Source: Seonamhaeicola sp. ML3
GTDB lineage: Bacteria > Bacteroidota > Bacteroidia > Flavobacteriales > Flavobacteriaceae
Direction: 5' to 3'
NCBI RefSeq assembly: GCF_023273855.1
Contig: NZ_CP096884.1
Location: 868,001 to 932,000 of the forward strand
Length of the DNA: 64,000 bases
In this document: positions 53,062-62,543 of the stretch, in pieces
Layout: each line of letters begins with the position of its first letter
Numbering within the stretch: the stretch's first letter is position 1
Made by a program: the position numbers and the translations under genes
The notes under the pieces: model-generated
Databases searched by the model: none
The model's input: only the letters and a program-made list of their open reading frames with translations
Told to the model about the DNA's origin: nothing

Positions 53062-55227
53062 TTAATCTTTTTTTATTGTTACAACAACCTTTGTTCCAGG
53101 ATCTTCTCCTTTTTGGAAATCACTAACCTGAACATCGACTTTGTCCTTATACATTTCGTTTAAAATATGGACCCGCTTCTTTATATTGACCATACCTTTT
53201 GAATTTTGCTTTTTTTGGTTTTGGGTCTTTAAATCTTTTGAGCGTTTTCTTCCAATGCCATCATCTGTTATAGTTATGCAAATTTCATCAGAAGATGTTT
53301 GCGCAATCGCAATCTCTAAATACCCTTTTGTTTTTTTATATCGCAATCCGTGCCAAACGGCATTCTCTATGTAGGGTTGTAATAGCATTGGCGGTATAAC
53401 AAAATCCTTAACCCTTATATTATTGTCTACCTTAATGTTATAATCGAACTTATCCTTAAACCTAAAATGCTCGAGTTTGGTGTAAAGTTGTAAGAGTTCA
53501 ATTTCCTTTTCTAAGGTTATAAAATCCTCTTCACTATTCTCTAAAACGGCGCGCATAAGTGATGAAAAATCGGAAAGATATTTATTGGCCGTACGCTCAT
53601 CGTTAGACGCAATAAAGCTATTCACAGAATTGAGGGCATTAAAAATAAAGTGAGGATTCATTTGGCTTCTCAAAGATTTTAATGCCAATAAATTATTTGC
53701 TAGTCGTTGTTGGCGGATATTTTTTATCATTAAAAAGGCAGCGACCAATAACAATAAAAGCCCACCAAAAAGTGAATAAATAAGCAACTTTTGCCTTTTA
53801 GATTGTTCGGTCGTTAGCCTATACTCTGTTTCGGCTAATGCCTTTTGACTCTCCAAACTAGATATTCTATTTTGTTTGGTCACCAATTCTTTACTAAATC
53901 TGGAGGCCCTGGCAATTTCTTGTTCTTTCAAAATATAAGCCTTATCTACCAACTCTACATAACTCTGGTAAGCCAGTAGTGCTTTATCGAACTGCCCTGA
54001 GCTTTCATAGACTTCAGACAATTTTCTAGTTGCATCTTTTTGAACAATCAAATCCTTTCGCTTATCGGCTTCCTCTATACTTTGCTCAAGGTAGTTAATG
54101 GCATTTGACACATCATTTTGAAATGCATAAGCCCTACCGATTTTATAGGTTTGTTTTTGTAGCGTTAAGGCACTCTCATTATTAACTAGAGAATCTTTCT
54201 CAATATCTTCAATATCCTCGAGAGCCTGCTTTCTAAGTTCTATTTCTGTGGAATAATTGGAATTCCTGCTTTCAAAATCGGCTACCTTAACTTTTTCCTG
54301 CAAGGCACGTTTCTTGTTCTCGCCTTTGGCTAAACGTAATGAATTGGAAAAAAAATCCTGGGCCTCGCTAACCTCACCTTTTAGGTTGTAAACCTCAGCT
54401 ATTTTAGAATTTAAATCGGTAACCTTAGGTGTAATAAGATGTTTTTGGGCTACCTGAAGCCCTTCTTGATAGGTTTGGACCGACTCGTCGTATTTTTGAA
54501 TGGCCATGTAGACATCTCCCAAACCTTCATAAAGCACTACTAATTGATAATTAGACAAATTTCTTTTATCAATATCATTATATAACCGCATACTCTCCTG
54601 AAAATTCTTATTCTCTCTGAGTGCCTTACCCAGTTTTAATCTCACCTCATTAGAGTCGTTGTCATCGAGACTGGTCTTGTAATTAGAAACCGCTAAATCG
54701 TACTGTTTCCAATACATATTTATATCACCTAAGACCTCGTACGCTTCTGCATTTTCTTTTCTAGAATTACTTAACTCTAATGCATCTGTTATGAACTGAA
54801 TACTCTTTTTTGCATCTTTCTTGAGGTAAGTTTCAGCAGAATCTATGAACCAGTTAAATTGAGGTTTCACACCAGTTTTAGATGACTTTTTGGAGACGAA
54901 TCGTTTCTTTTTCTCCGGATGCACCTCTACCAGAATACGTTCGCTACTTTGAATGGTATAATATATGGTTTCAAAATCGATGTGCCTTATAATTAACTCA
55001 TCTCCTTGTTTGGCCTGAACTCTAAACTCTCCAAATATATCGGTGGTTGTGTACGAACCGCCATTTACCTCTACATTTACATCTGGTATGGCTTCTCTTG
55101 TTTCACTTTCAATAACCTTTCCCCTAACGGTAAACTTCGAGGTATTCTGCAAATCTTGTTGAGCTATTAGCGACATGGAGCCAAAAACAAAACCAAAAGT
55201 TAATATGTACGTGAGTGCCTTGAGCAT
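53062..55227 (-). CDS. TPR-containing LytS-like sensor histidine kinase
   Basis: A 721-residue sensor. Order of parts: signal peptide (residues 1-22), carboxypeptidase-regulatory-like beta domain (about 32-95, RGKVIESETREAIPDVNVEV), TPR helices (about 125-430), a coiled coil, one membrane helix (about 482-502), and a LytS-type kinase with His526 in SQMNPHFIFNALNSV and ATP site NAVWHGLRYKK with ITDDGIGRKRS. The sensor part should be periplasmic. It is the cognate partner of the LytTR regulator. The TPR-HisKA/LytTR pair is common in Flavobacteriia; the added beta domain is less usual. Confidence 0.9.
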   Translation of the reverse strand: MLKALTYILTFGFVFGSMSLIAQQDLQNTSKFTVRGKVIESETREAIPDVNVEVNGGSYTTTDIFGEFRVQAKQGDELIIRHIDFETIYYTIQSSERILVEVHPEKKKRFVSKKSSKTGVKPQFNWFIDSAETYLKKDAKKSIQFITDALELSNSRKENAEAYEVLGDINMYWKQYDLAVSNYKTSLDDNDSNEVRLKLGKALRENKNFQESMRLYNDIDKRNLSNYQLVVLYEGLGDVYMAIQKYDESVQTYQEGLQVAQKHLITPKVTDLNSKIAEVYNLKGEVSEAQDFFSNSLRLAKGENKKRALQEKVKVADFESRNSNYSTEIELRKQALEDIEDIEKDSLVNNESALTLQKQTYKIGRAYAFQNDVSNAINYLEQSIEEADKRKDLIVQKDATRKLSEVYESSGQFDKALLAYQSYVELVDKAYILKEQEIARASRFSKELVTKQNRISSLESQKALAETEYRLTTEQSKRQKLLIYSLFGGLLLLLVAAFLMIKNIRQQRLANNLLALKSLRSQMNPHFIFNALNSVNSFIASNDERTANKYLSDFSSLMRAVLENSEEDFITLEKEIELLQLYTKLEHFRFKDKFDYNIKVDNNIRVKDFVIPPMLLQPYIENAVWHGLRYKKTKGYLEIAIAQTSSDEICITITDDGIGRKRSKDLKTQNQKKQNSKGMVNIKKRVHILNEMYKDKVDVQVSDFQKGEDPGTKVVVTIKKD

Positions 55228-55279
55228 AGATTCTTATATATCGATAAACTTACGCACTTTCATTGGTTTAAGAAAATAG

Positions 55280-55287
55280 CAAATTTA
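55280..55287 (-). promoter_or_regulatory. Promoter -7 element of the sensor kinase operon
   Basis: TAAATTTG on the minus strand fully matches TAnnTTTG, 52 bases before the start codon. No clear -33 TTG is seen. Confidence 0.4.
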
Positions 55288-55453
55288 GAATTTAGGCTGA
55301 TTTTGTTCGTAAAATGGAACATTTACATATTGAAACTTCGCCTTTACTCATTGATATGAAGACTTAACTCATTCTACTTTTTTTAAAAAAAACTTTGATT
55401 ATAGATTTATGGCACTCTATTAAAATAGTTCATTAAATCAAAAAACAAATCTT

Positions 55454-56155
55454 ATGAAAATCATTAATTACCTTTTACTATTCATTATTTCTACTCAGGT
55501 CATTAGCGCTCAATCTGGTAGCAAGAATTTTATCGACCAACCGTACATTGAACTTACTGGTAAAGCTGAAACAGAAGTCACTCCCAATGAAATCTACCTA
55601 AAGATTCAAATAAACGAAAATGATAAAAAAGGTAAAGTTAGTGTTGAGAAGCAAGAAGCTCAATTAATAAAAGTTCTGAAGTCACTCAATATAGACATTG
55701 ATAAAAACTTCTCAATTTTAGACTTTGATGGTTATTTCCAAAGAAAATTCTTAGCTAACAATGAAGTCTCTAAAATTAAAAATTACCAACTTATAGTTAA
55801 TGACGGTAAAACCTTAGGTAAGGTTTACGTAGCCCTAGACAAAATAGATGTTTCTAATATTTCTATAACTAAAACGAGTCATACCGATATGGAACAGATA
55901 AGAAGAGATACTAAACTAAAAGCGTTAAAAGCCGCCAAAGAGAAGGCTGATCAATATGCTAATGCCATTAACCAGTCTATTGGAAATGCCATTCACATAC
56001 AAGAAATCAATAATACATTCAGAAATAACTCTATGGAATCGAATACTCTTAATGCCTTTTTTAAACATGAAGACAAATCTTATGAAATAGAAAATTTGAA
56101 TATTAAGTCTATTACGGTGACTGCGAGTGTTATGGCCAAATTTATATTAAACTAA
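55454..56155 (+). CDS. SIMPL-domain (DUF541) protein
   Basis: A 233-residue secreted protein with signal peptide (YLLLFIISTQVISAQ) and a SIMPL fold: YIELTGKAETEVTPNEIYLK, a lysine-rich helix (KLKALKAAKEKADQYANAIN) and ITVTASVMAKFIL at the end. The E. coli relative YggE is linked to oxidative stress, but the molecular role is not known. It is followed after 11 bases by a vWA protein, so they may act together. Confidence 0.85.
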   Translation: MKIINYLLLFIISTQVISAQSGSKNFIDQPYIELTGKAETEVTPNEIYLKIQINENDKKGKVSVEKQEAQLIKVLKSLNIDIDKNFSILDFDGYFQRKFLANNEVSKIKNYQLIVNDGKTLGKVYVALDKIDVSNISITKTSHTDMEQIRRDTKLKALKAAKEKADQYANAINQSIGNAIHIQEINNTFRNNSMESNTLNAFFKHEDKSYEIENLNIKSITVTASVMAKFILN

Positions 56156-56166
56156 AAACAAGTCTT

Positions 56167-57330
56167 ATGAAAACTTACTTAAAAACACTTTTTATCGGCT
56201 TAACTTTAATTGGATTCACTACCTGTTATGCCTATGATAAAAAACCAAAAAACACAGTAACTACTAAAACTGAAGTCAACAAAACGTTACATGACAAAAA
56301 ATTCATTAAAGTTGCCTTACTGTTAGATACTAGCAACAGTATGGACGGTTTAATAGACCAAGCTAAAGCCCAACTTTGGGACTTAGTCAATGAACTTTCT
56401 TATGCGAAATGCGGAACGGACAAACCTCAACTAAAAATTGCGCTTTACGAATATGGTAATGATCGACTAAACGGCGAGGAAGGATATATTAGACAAGTAC
56501 TTCCTTTTAGTGAAGATTTAGACGATATCTCTAAAGAACTGTTCTCATTAACCACAAATGGAGGTAATGAATACTGCGGACAGGTAATACAAACCTCTCT
56601 TAATCAATTACGTTGGGGAAACAATCCAGACGACTTAAAGTTAATTTTTATTGCAGGGAACGAACCTTTTACCCAAGGAAGCGTAGATTACAAAAGGGCT
56701 GATGTAAACGCCAACGAAAAAGACGTTACTATTAACACTATTTTTTGTGGTAATTATGACCAGGGCATATCTACAAAATGGAAAGATGGAGCCAAATTAA
56801 CAGACGGCGACTACATGGCAATAAATCACAACAAGAAAACGGTTCATATAGATTCACCTTTCGATGATGACATACTCATCCTTAATCAAAAATTAAACAA
56901 AACCTATATTGCATACGGTAAAAAAGGGAAGCATAAAGTTGCCGAACAAGCCAGGCAAGACACTAACGCTAGTTCTTACGGAAATGCAAATGCCGTAAAG
57001 CGTTCCATTAGCAAAAGTTCTCATTTCTACAAAAACTCATCTTGGGATTTAGTAGATGCGGTAGCATTAGATAAAATTGATGTAGAAGATATTGAAAAGG
57101 AAGCGCTACCCTCAGAACTTAAAGAAAAATCTACAGAAGACATCAAAACTTATATTTCCACCAAACAAAAAGAAAGAAAGGAAATCCAAAAAAAGATTCA
57201 AGACTTAAATGTAAAACGAACCAAATATTTATCTGAACAGACAAAAACTGACAAAAATAATGGTTTGGAAAATGCTATGAGCAAAGCCATAAAGGAACAG
57301 GCCAAAAAGAAAAAATACATTTGGGATTAA
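56167..57330 (+). CDS. von Willebrand factor A domain protein
   Basis: A 387-residue secreted protein (signal peptide KTLFIGLTLIGFTTCYA). The vWA domain spans about residues 45-270 with the metal site DTSNSMDG (D-x-S-x-S), and ends in a Lys/Glu-rich coiled coil (KQKERKEIQKKIQDLNVKRT). vWA domains bind metal and partners; no catalytic role is implied. It lies in an operon with the SIMPL protein and before a terminator. Confidence 0.85.
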   Translation: MKTYLKTLFIGLTLIGFTTCYAYDKKPKNTVTTKTEVNKTLHDKKFIKVALLLDTSNSMDGLIDQAKAQLWDLVNELSYAKCGTDKPQLKIALYEYGNDRLNGEEGYIRQVLPFSEDLDDISKELFSLTTNGGNEYCGQVIQTSLNQLRWGNNPDDLKLIFIAGNEPFTQGSVDYKRADVNANEKDVTINTIFCGNYDQGISTKWKDGAKLTDGDYMAINHNKKTVHIDSPFDDDILILNQKLNKTYIAYGKKGKHKVAEQARQDTNASSYGNANAVKRSISKSSHFYKNSSWDLVDAVALDKIDVEDIEKEALPSELKEKSTEDIKTYISTKQKERKEIQKKIQDLNVKRTKYLSEQTKTDKNNGLENAMSKAIKEQAKKKKYIWD

Positions 57331-57337
57331 ACAATAT

Positions 57338-57359
57338 AGGCTCGTTATTTTACGAGCCT
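57338..57359 (+). terminator. Terminator after the vWA gene
   Basis: AGGCTCGT-TATTTT-ACGAGCCT followed by CTGTTTTTTT, eight bases after the stop codon. Confidence 0.9.
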
Positions 57360-57367
57360 CTGTTTTT

Positions 57368-58378
57368 TTAATAATTAACTGCTGGACAATTACAATCGTA
57401 ACGCTCTCTTCTACAGCCAAAGTTGTAACCTAAGGTAAATTGATGAAATCCACCATTGGTGAAAACGACAGAGTTTGTTTGGTGCGTGTAATTATACGCA
57501 AACATAAAGTTCTTATAATTAACTCCTACTAGAGGTGTTATTTGCTGTAGTCTTTGACTGTTAATGGTATTGGCATTAATGTACTCAGCACCATCAAAAC
57601 TATTTCTGTACGATAAACCAGCCCAAATCGTTCCGAAATCCATTTGTCTGTATACCTTGGCGTTTAAGTCTATTGAGGCCTCTTGAGTAGCATCTCTATA
57701 TTGGAACATAACAGAAGGTTCGTAACTCCAAGCACTTCCGTATTTTCCAAGAACACCTCCAGCTGTGATTAAATAACGTCTAAGGTTACTGGTTACATTT
57801 TCTTGTTTGTTAATACCATCATTATTCAACATATTCTTAACGGCACCATGAACGTAGTAGTCTAAATAGTGATAGGAAAATCCAAAATCAACATTAAAAT
57901 TCGTTGCATTCTGCACAATCCCATCAATTAACGGGTCTCCAAATGGTGCATCGGCTAAAAAAGTAGTCTCGTCTAACCTGTATTGAATAACCCCAGCACT
58001 AAGTCCAAAAGACAGCATATTTAAATCTACTTCACTTCGTGAAAACATAATGTGGTGCGCATAAGTCGCATACGCTCCGGTTTGTGAATGGAATCCGTTT
58101 TTATCGGTGTACAATATCCCTCCAACACCTGAAGGACCATCACCTATTCTACCATTTACACTAACCGTTAAAAGTTTTGGTGCATCTTCATGGCCAAACC
58201 ACTGTTGTCTGCCAGTCATTCTTATCTTAGAACAGTTAGCCGCACCAGCCATAGACGGATGTATTAAATAATAATTATCGGTAAGATAATCTGTGTAGAT
58301 GGGTAAACCTTCTTGTGAAAAAGTTGCTTCGGTTAAGATGATAGCAAAAATTATAGCAAATATATTTTTTAGACTCAT
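57368..58378 (-). CDS. PorP/SprF-family outer-membrane protein
   Basis: A 336-residue protein with signal peptide (KNIFAIIFAIILTEATFSQ) and family opening GLPIYTDYLTDNYYLIHPSM, FGHEDAPKLLTVSVNGRIGD and a barrel ending GFHQFTLGYNFGCRR. PorP/SprF proteins belong to the type IX secretion and gliding system, usually beside a T9SS-secreted partner. Here no large adhesin or OmpA-like gene is next to it, so it appears to be an orphan copy. The C-terminus ends with a Cys pair, CNCPAVNY. Confidence 0.92.
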   Translation of the reverse strand: MSLKNIFAIIFAIILTEATFSQEGLPIYTDYLTDNYYLIHPSMAGAANCSKIRMTGRQQWFGHEDAPKLLTVSVNGRIGDGPSGVGGILYTDKNGFHSQTGAYATYAHHIMFSRSEVDLNMLSFGLSAGVIQYRLDETTFLADAPFGDPLIDGIVQNATNFNVDFGFSYHYLDYYVHGAVKNMLNNDGINKQENVTSNLRRYLITAGGVLGKYGSAWSYEPSVMFQYRDATQEASIDLNAKVYRQMDFGTIWAGLSYRNSFDGAEYINANTINSQRLQQITPLVGVNYKNFMFAYNYTHQTNSVVFTNGGFHQFTLGYNFGCRRERYDCNCPAVNY

Positions 58379-58534
58379 AATCTGTTAGACCAAGTGGGTT
58401 TAGATAAGTTTAATCCAAACGTCTTGATTCTTAAAAAATTACACAAAAAAGAACAAAACCTCAACTTTGTTCTTCTGTATCAGAAATTTGGGACACAGAA
58501 CTCAAATATATGGATATCTATAGTTTTCTTTTAG

Positions 58535-58542
58535 TATTTTTG
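58535..58542 (+). promoter_or_regulatory. Promoter -7 element of the NifU-like gene
   Basis: TATTTTTG fully matches TAnnTTTG, 17 bases before the start codon at 58559; no TTG was found at a standard -33 distance. Confidence 0.4.
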
Positions 58543-58558
58543 TAAAAAATTAGCTAAA

Positions 58559-59461
58559 ATGAACACTTTCACGGTTTCTGTGCAAGAAACATCAAACGAC
58601 TCAATAGTAAAATTTGAGACCAATCAGTTTTTAACAAAACACCAAAGTTTTGAATTCGGTAACATAGACGAAGCTAAACTATCTCCTTTAGCGCAACAAT
58701 TATTCTACCTTCCTTTTGTAAAAAAGGTTTACATTTCTGGAAACTTTATTGCCGTGGAACGTTTTGATATTGTTTCATGGAAAGATGTTCAGGATGAAGT
58801 TGCAGAACAGATACAAACATATTTAAATAACGGAGGTGTGGTAATAACCGAAGCGGAAGCTCCTAAAAAAGTTCCTGTAACGGTTTATGCTGAGGCAACA
58901 CCAAACCCTGCCGTAATGAAGTTTGTTGCCAATAAAAAAATAGTAACGGCACTTTTTGAGTTCACATCCATAGACGAAGCTAAATTATCGCCTTTAGCCT
59001 CAGAATTATTCCATTTACCATTTGTAAAAAGTGTATTTATTGAAGAGAACTATGTTTCCATAACAAAATACGAAGTTGCAGAATGGCAAGACATTACTAT
59101 TGAGCTTAGAGAATTCATAAAAAAATTCATTGAAAGCGGCAAAGACATAGTACTTCCTGAAGCTGTAGAAAAACTGGAACAAACCACGCAGCAGAAAGAT
59201 TCTAATTTCGAGGCACTCGATGACACTTCAAAAGAAATTGTAAACATTTTAGAAGAGTACATTAAACCTGCTGTTGCAAGTGATGGAGGTAATATACAAT
59301 TCCTGTCTTACAATGAGGAAACCAAAAATGTAAGTGTACTTCTTCAAGGTGCGTGCAGCGGATGCCCATCTTCAACATTTACACTAAAAAACGGTATAGA
59401 AAACATTCTTAAACAAATGTTGCCCAACAAAGTTGAAATGGTTGAGGCCATTAATGGATAG
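58559..59461 (+). CDS. NifU-family iron-sulfur scaffold with duplicated N-terminal domain
   Basis: A 300-residue protein that can carry Fe-S clusters to apoproteins. The Nfu N-terminal domain occurs twice: residues 1-85 (HQSFEFGNIDEAKLSPLAQQ, YLPFVKKVYISGNFIAVERF) and about 97-190 (ALFEFTSIDEAKLSPLASEL, HLPFVKSVFIEENYVSITKY). The NifU C-terminal domain (about 220-300) has the CxxC cluster site in GACSGCPSSTFTLKNGIENI. The N-terminal duplication is a feature I associate with some flavobacteria. Confidence 0.93.
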   Translation: MNTFTVSVQETSNDSIVKFETNQFLTKHQSFEFGNIDEAKLSPLAQQLFYLPFVKKVYISGNFIAVERFDIVSWKDVQDEVAEQIQTYLNNGGVVITEAEAPKKVPVTVYAEATPNPAVMKFVANKKIVTALFEFTSIDEAKLSPLASELFHLPFVKSVFIEENYVSITKYEVAEWQDITIELREFIKKFIESGKDIVLPEAVEKLEQTTQQKDSNFEALDDTSKEIVNILEEYIKPAVASDGGNIQFLSYNEETKNVSVLLQGACSGCPSSTFTLKNGIENILKQMLPNKVEMVEAING

Positions 59462-59584
59462 TTGATTTCTTTGTGACTTTTGAAATTGCGATGGGTCTTA
59501 CATTCTAGAACAAAAGGTTTGTTATATAAATTCCTCATTTAAAAAACTCAAAATTTATTAATTTATAAAAAACACATTTAAATT

Positions 59585-60397
59585 ATGGATACAGAAAAAT
59601 GGATTGCTATCGCCCAAGATCTAATTGTAGAATATGGCTTAAAAGTTATTGGAGCTATTGTCATATGGATTATTGGTTCTTGGATTATTAAAAAAATTAC
59701 AAAAGGCATTGCCAAAGTAATGACTAAGCAGAATTATGAAGTAAGCCTTCAAAAATTCTTACTCAATCTTATAGGCTGGGGCTTAAAAATTCTGTTGTTC
59801 CTCGCTATACTCTCTCAACTAGGTATTGAAACAACATCTTTTGCTGCGATCCTGGCCGCTGCAGGTTTGGCAATTGGTATGGCCTTACAAGGGTCTTTAG
59901 GAAACTTCGCAGGAGGCGTTTTAATAATGATTTTCAAACCATTTAAAATTGGCGATTTGATTGAAGCCCAAGGCGAGCTTGGTGTTGTTAAAGAAATTGA
60001 AATCTTTACCACTAAATTAACAGGTTTGTCAAATAAAGAAATTATAATTCCTAACGGCTCGTTATCTAACGGTAATATCATTAATTACACAACAGAAGGA
60101 ACTAGAAGAGTGGATTTGGTTTATGGCGTTAGTTACGATGCCGACATTAAGCAGACAAAAGAAGTCATGATGAATGTACTTACATCACACCCAAAGGTTT
60201 TAAAGAATCCTGCTCCAGCGGTTACTGTATTGGAATTAGCCGATAGCTCTGTGAACTTTGCGGTTAGACCTTGGTGTAATACGGAAGACTATTGGGATGT
60301 TTACTTCGACATTACTGAAAATACCAAATTAGCGCTTGACGAAGCAGGAATAGAAATTCCTTATCCGCATCAAGTCGAAATTCAGAAAAAAGGATAA
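59585..60397 (+). CDS. MscS-family mechanosensitive channel
   Basis: A 270-residue channel that opens under membrane tension to release solutes. It has three helices; the pore helix is FAAILAAAGLAIGMALQGSL with the Gly/Ala pattern GNFAGG, followed by the MscS beta domain (FKPFKIGDLIEAQGELGVVK, IIIPNGSLSNGNIINYT). Length is close to E. coli MscS. Its stop abuts the stop of the convergent tsaB. Confidence 0.94.
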   Translation: MDTEKWIAIAQDLIVEYGLKVIGAIVIWIIGSWIIKKITKGIAKVMTKQNYEVSLQKFLLNLIGWGLKILLFLAILSQLGIETTSFAAILAAAGLAIGMALQGSLGNFAGGVLIMIFKPFKIGDLIEAQGELGVVKEIEIFTTKLTGLSNKEIIIPNGSLSNGNIINYTTEGTRRVDLVYGVSYDADIKQTKEVMMNVLTSHPKVLKNPAPAVTVLELADSSVNFAVRPWCNTEDYWDVYFDITENTKLALDEAGIEIPYPHQVEIQKKG

Positions 60398-61069
60398 TTA
60401 CGATTTGGGCTTTAAAGCCACAAAATCCTTTAAATAATAAGGTTCAAAATAGGCGACATCTTCGGTGTCGTCTATTTTATATTTATTAAAAGCCAAAGCT
60501 CCCATATTGTTAGCTGATGGCAATTTGTCTTCAATAAATACAGCGTTGGGATGATTAATAAGTGTTTTTGTTTTCTCAACACCGTCTCCTATAAAGTATA
60601 CTTTACCCTTATTTAGAAATTCTGAAAAAGAACTTTCTTCTAAAATTTGTGCTTGTGTTTCTCTAATTTGAGTATTGTTTTCGTCAAAAATAGCAGAATA
60701 TACCTCCATTCTTCTGGCATCTAACATTGGCACTATAACACCATTATCGCAGGAAACCTGTTGCGCCAAAGATTCTAATGTAGACACCGATAACAAAGGG
60801 ACATCTAATGCAAAAGCCAAACCTTTAGCTGCAGAAACCCCTATACGCAGGCCGGTATAAGACCCAGGGCCTTTACTTATTGCAACAGCATCTAAATCCG
60901 TTTTAACAATACCTGCTTCCTTTAGAGCTTCTTCAATAAAAACGTGTAACTTCTCGGCATGTGAATACCCATTTCTACTATCCTCCTTTAACTTAATAAC
61001 CGATTCTCCTTTTGAAATCGATACCGAACAATTCGTAGTTGCGGTTTCTATATTTAATATTATTGCCAA
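60398..61069 (-). CDS. tsaB: tRNA threonylcarbamoyladenosine biosynthesis protein TsaB
   Basis: Partner of TsaD in making t6A at position 37 of ANN-decoding tRNAs. Typical motifs are ILNIETATTNCSVSISKG and AVAISKGPGSYTGLRIGVSA, then KGLAFALDVPLLSVSTLESL. 223 residues is normal. The start codon is TTG (61069); no ATG is near, and the product MAIILNIETATTNCS is what the family shows. It follows the TolC gene by four bases and is likely the last gene of that operon. Confidence 0.95.
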   Translation of the reverse strand: MAIILNIETATTNCSVSISKGESVIKLKEDSRNGYSHAEKLHVFIEEALKEAGIVKTDLDAVAISKGPGSYTGLRIGVSAAKGLAFALDVPLLSVSTLESLAQQVSCDNGVIVPMLDARRMEVYSAIFDENNTQIRETQAQILEESSFSEFLNKGKVYFIGDGVEKTKTLINHPNAVFIEDKLPSANNMGALAFNKYKIDDTEDVAYFEPYYLKDFVALKPKS

Positions 61070-61073
61070 TTAT

Positions 61074-62543
61074 TTAGTTTAATTCCTGTATTGGAATTCC
61101 AAAATAAAACTCCAACACTTTTAGTTTAAAAATATAATCGTATTTCGTTCTAATTACCTCACTTTGAGATTGTTCAAATCTTGCTTGAGACTGACTAAAA
61201 TCGAAAGAATTGGATAATCCAGTACCAAAACGTTCTTTAGCATAAAAGTAGGCTTCTCTTCTTGCCTCTTCTGTTCTTAATGCAGCATCGTAAGCTTTAA
61301 GGGCGCCTTTGGCATCATTCATTGCTTGAAACACTTCAGTTTCAAGATCCAGTTTGGCTTGTTCGAACTGATTTTTGGAACGTTCTAGGTTTACCGTACT
61401 TCTTTGCACATTATTTTTAGCCGAAAAGCCGTTAAAAATAGGCACTCTTAAACTTAAACCAAAATTATGACCATCATTCACACTAAATTGATCAAAAAGT
61501 CCGTCTGGTCCACCAATAATACGCTCGGTATTAAAATTTGGCGATAACACGGTTTCGCCGCTTCCCTCAACAAAACCAATAGATGTAAATGTACCATCAG
61601 GAACCCTATCTACTCCTAAAATTTGATCACTGTTAGATGCTCTGGTATTATACCCATAAAACCCCGATAAGGAAGGTTGCAGATTTCCTTTTGAAAGTTT
61701 TAAGTCATATTCTGCCAATTTAACATTGGCATCAGCAATTTTAATATCGTAACGGTACTGTTCGGCCTTTTCTACAATAGTCTTGGGTGATTCGTTAAGT
61801 ATCGAAGTTAAAGGGATATCATAAACAACATCCTGAGTGTCGAAATTTTCGTAGTCGTCTATTCTTAATATTTGCGCCAAGCTAATTTTAGAAAGCATTA
61901 GTGCATTTTCCGTATTTACTATTTGCTGCTCTTGCGTCGCTAAAGTTGCTTTAATCTCAAGAGCATCCCCTTTAGGCAAAACACCAGCCTCAACAAGTTC
62001 GTCGGTACGAATTAAATCTTGCTTGGTAATTGTGTACTGAGCTTGTTGAATCTTTAGCTGTTCTTTATTGAATAGAATCTGTAAAAAAGAATTTGCTACC
62101 ATGAGCGAAATATCATCTTTCATGTCCTCTAACCTATATTGACTGGCAAGAATGGCTAGATTAGAACGGTGTAACTGATTTACATTTCGTAAACCATTGT
62201 AAAGAGTAACATTCGAGGATAAACCGAAAGAAGTAAACTGAGTGGTTAAATTTTCTAATAAACCTGTAGTGATATTCTGGTTTAAACCAATATTCCAAGA
62301 ATGACTCCCTGAGGCATTGAGTGTAGGAAGAAAATTTCCTCTAGCATCTTTTTTGTCTATTTCATTTTGCTTAACATTCAACTCACTTTGCTTTACACTT
62401 ATATTATTTTCTAGAGCATAATTAACACATTCCTGTAGTGTCCATTTTTTTTGTTGCCCGAAAGAAAACTGTAGTGTGCATAACAGAGCTGCTACCAAAA
62501 ACCCATTTTTCATAAACACTGTCTTGAAATTAAAATTAGTCAT
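61074..62543 (-). CDS. TolC-family outer-membrane efflux protein
   Basis: A 489-residue outer-membrane channel with a signal peptide (FLVAALLCTLQFSFGQ) and typical helices (WTLQECVNYALENNISVKQS, DARGNFLPTLNASGSHSWNI; later NVKLAEYDLKLSKGNLQPSL, RVPIFNGFSAKNNVQRSTVN). The start ATG 62543 forms ATGACTAA with the adaptor stop, indicating translational coupling; ATG 62513 (MKNGFLVAAL) is an alternative. A frame up to 62600 lies inside the adaptor gene and is not supported. Works with the adaptor and MacB-like permease in one efflux system. Confidence 0.93.
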   Translation of the reverse strand: MTNFNFKTVFMKNGFLVAALLCTLQFSFGQQKKWTLQECVNYALENNISVKQSELNVKQNEIDKKDARGNFLPTLNASGSHSWNIGLNQNITTGLLENLTTQFTSFGLSSNVTLYNGLRNVNQLHRSNLAILASQYRLEDMKDDISLMVANSFLQILFNKEQLKIQQAQYTITKQDLIRTDELVEAGVLPKGDALEIKATLATQEQQIVNTENALMLSKISLAQILRIDDYENFDTQDVVYDIPLTSILNESPKTIVEKAEQYRYDIKIADANVKLAEYDLKLSKGNLQPSLSGFYGYNTRASNSDQILGVDRVPDGTFTSIGFVEGSGETVLSPNFNTERIIGGPDGLFDQFSVNDGHNFGLSLRVPIFNGFSAKNNVQRSTVNLERSKNQFEQAKLDLETEVFQAMNDAKGALKAYDAALRTEEARREAYFYAKERFGTGLSNSFDFSQSQARFEQSQSEVIRTKYDYIFKLKVLEFYFGIPIQELN

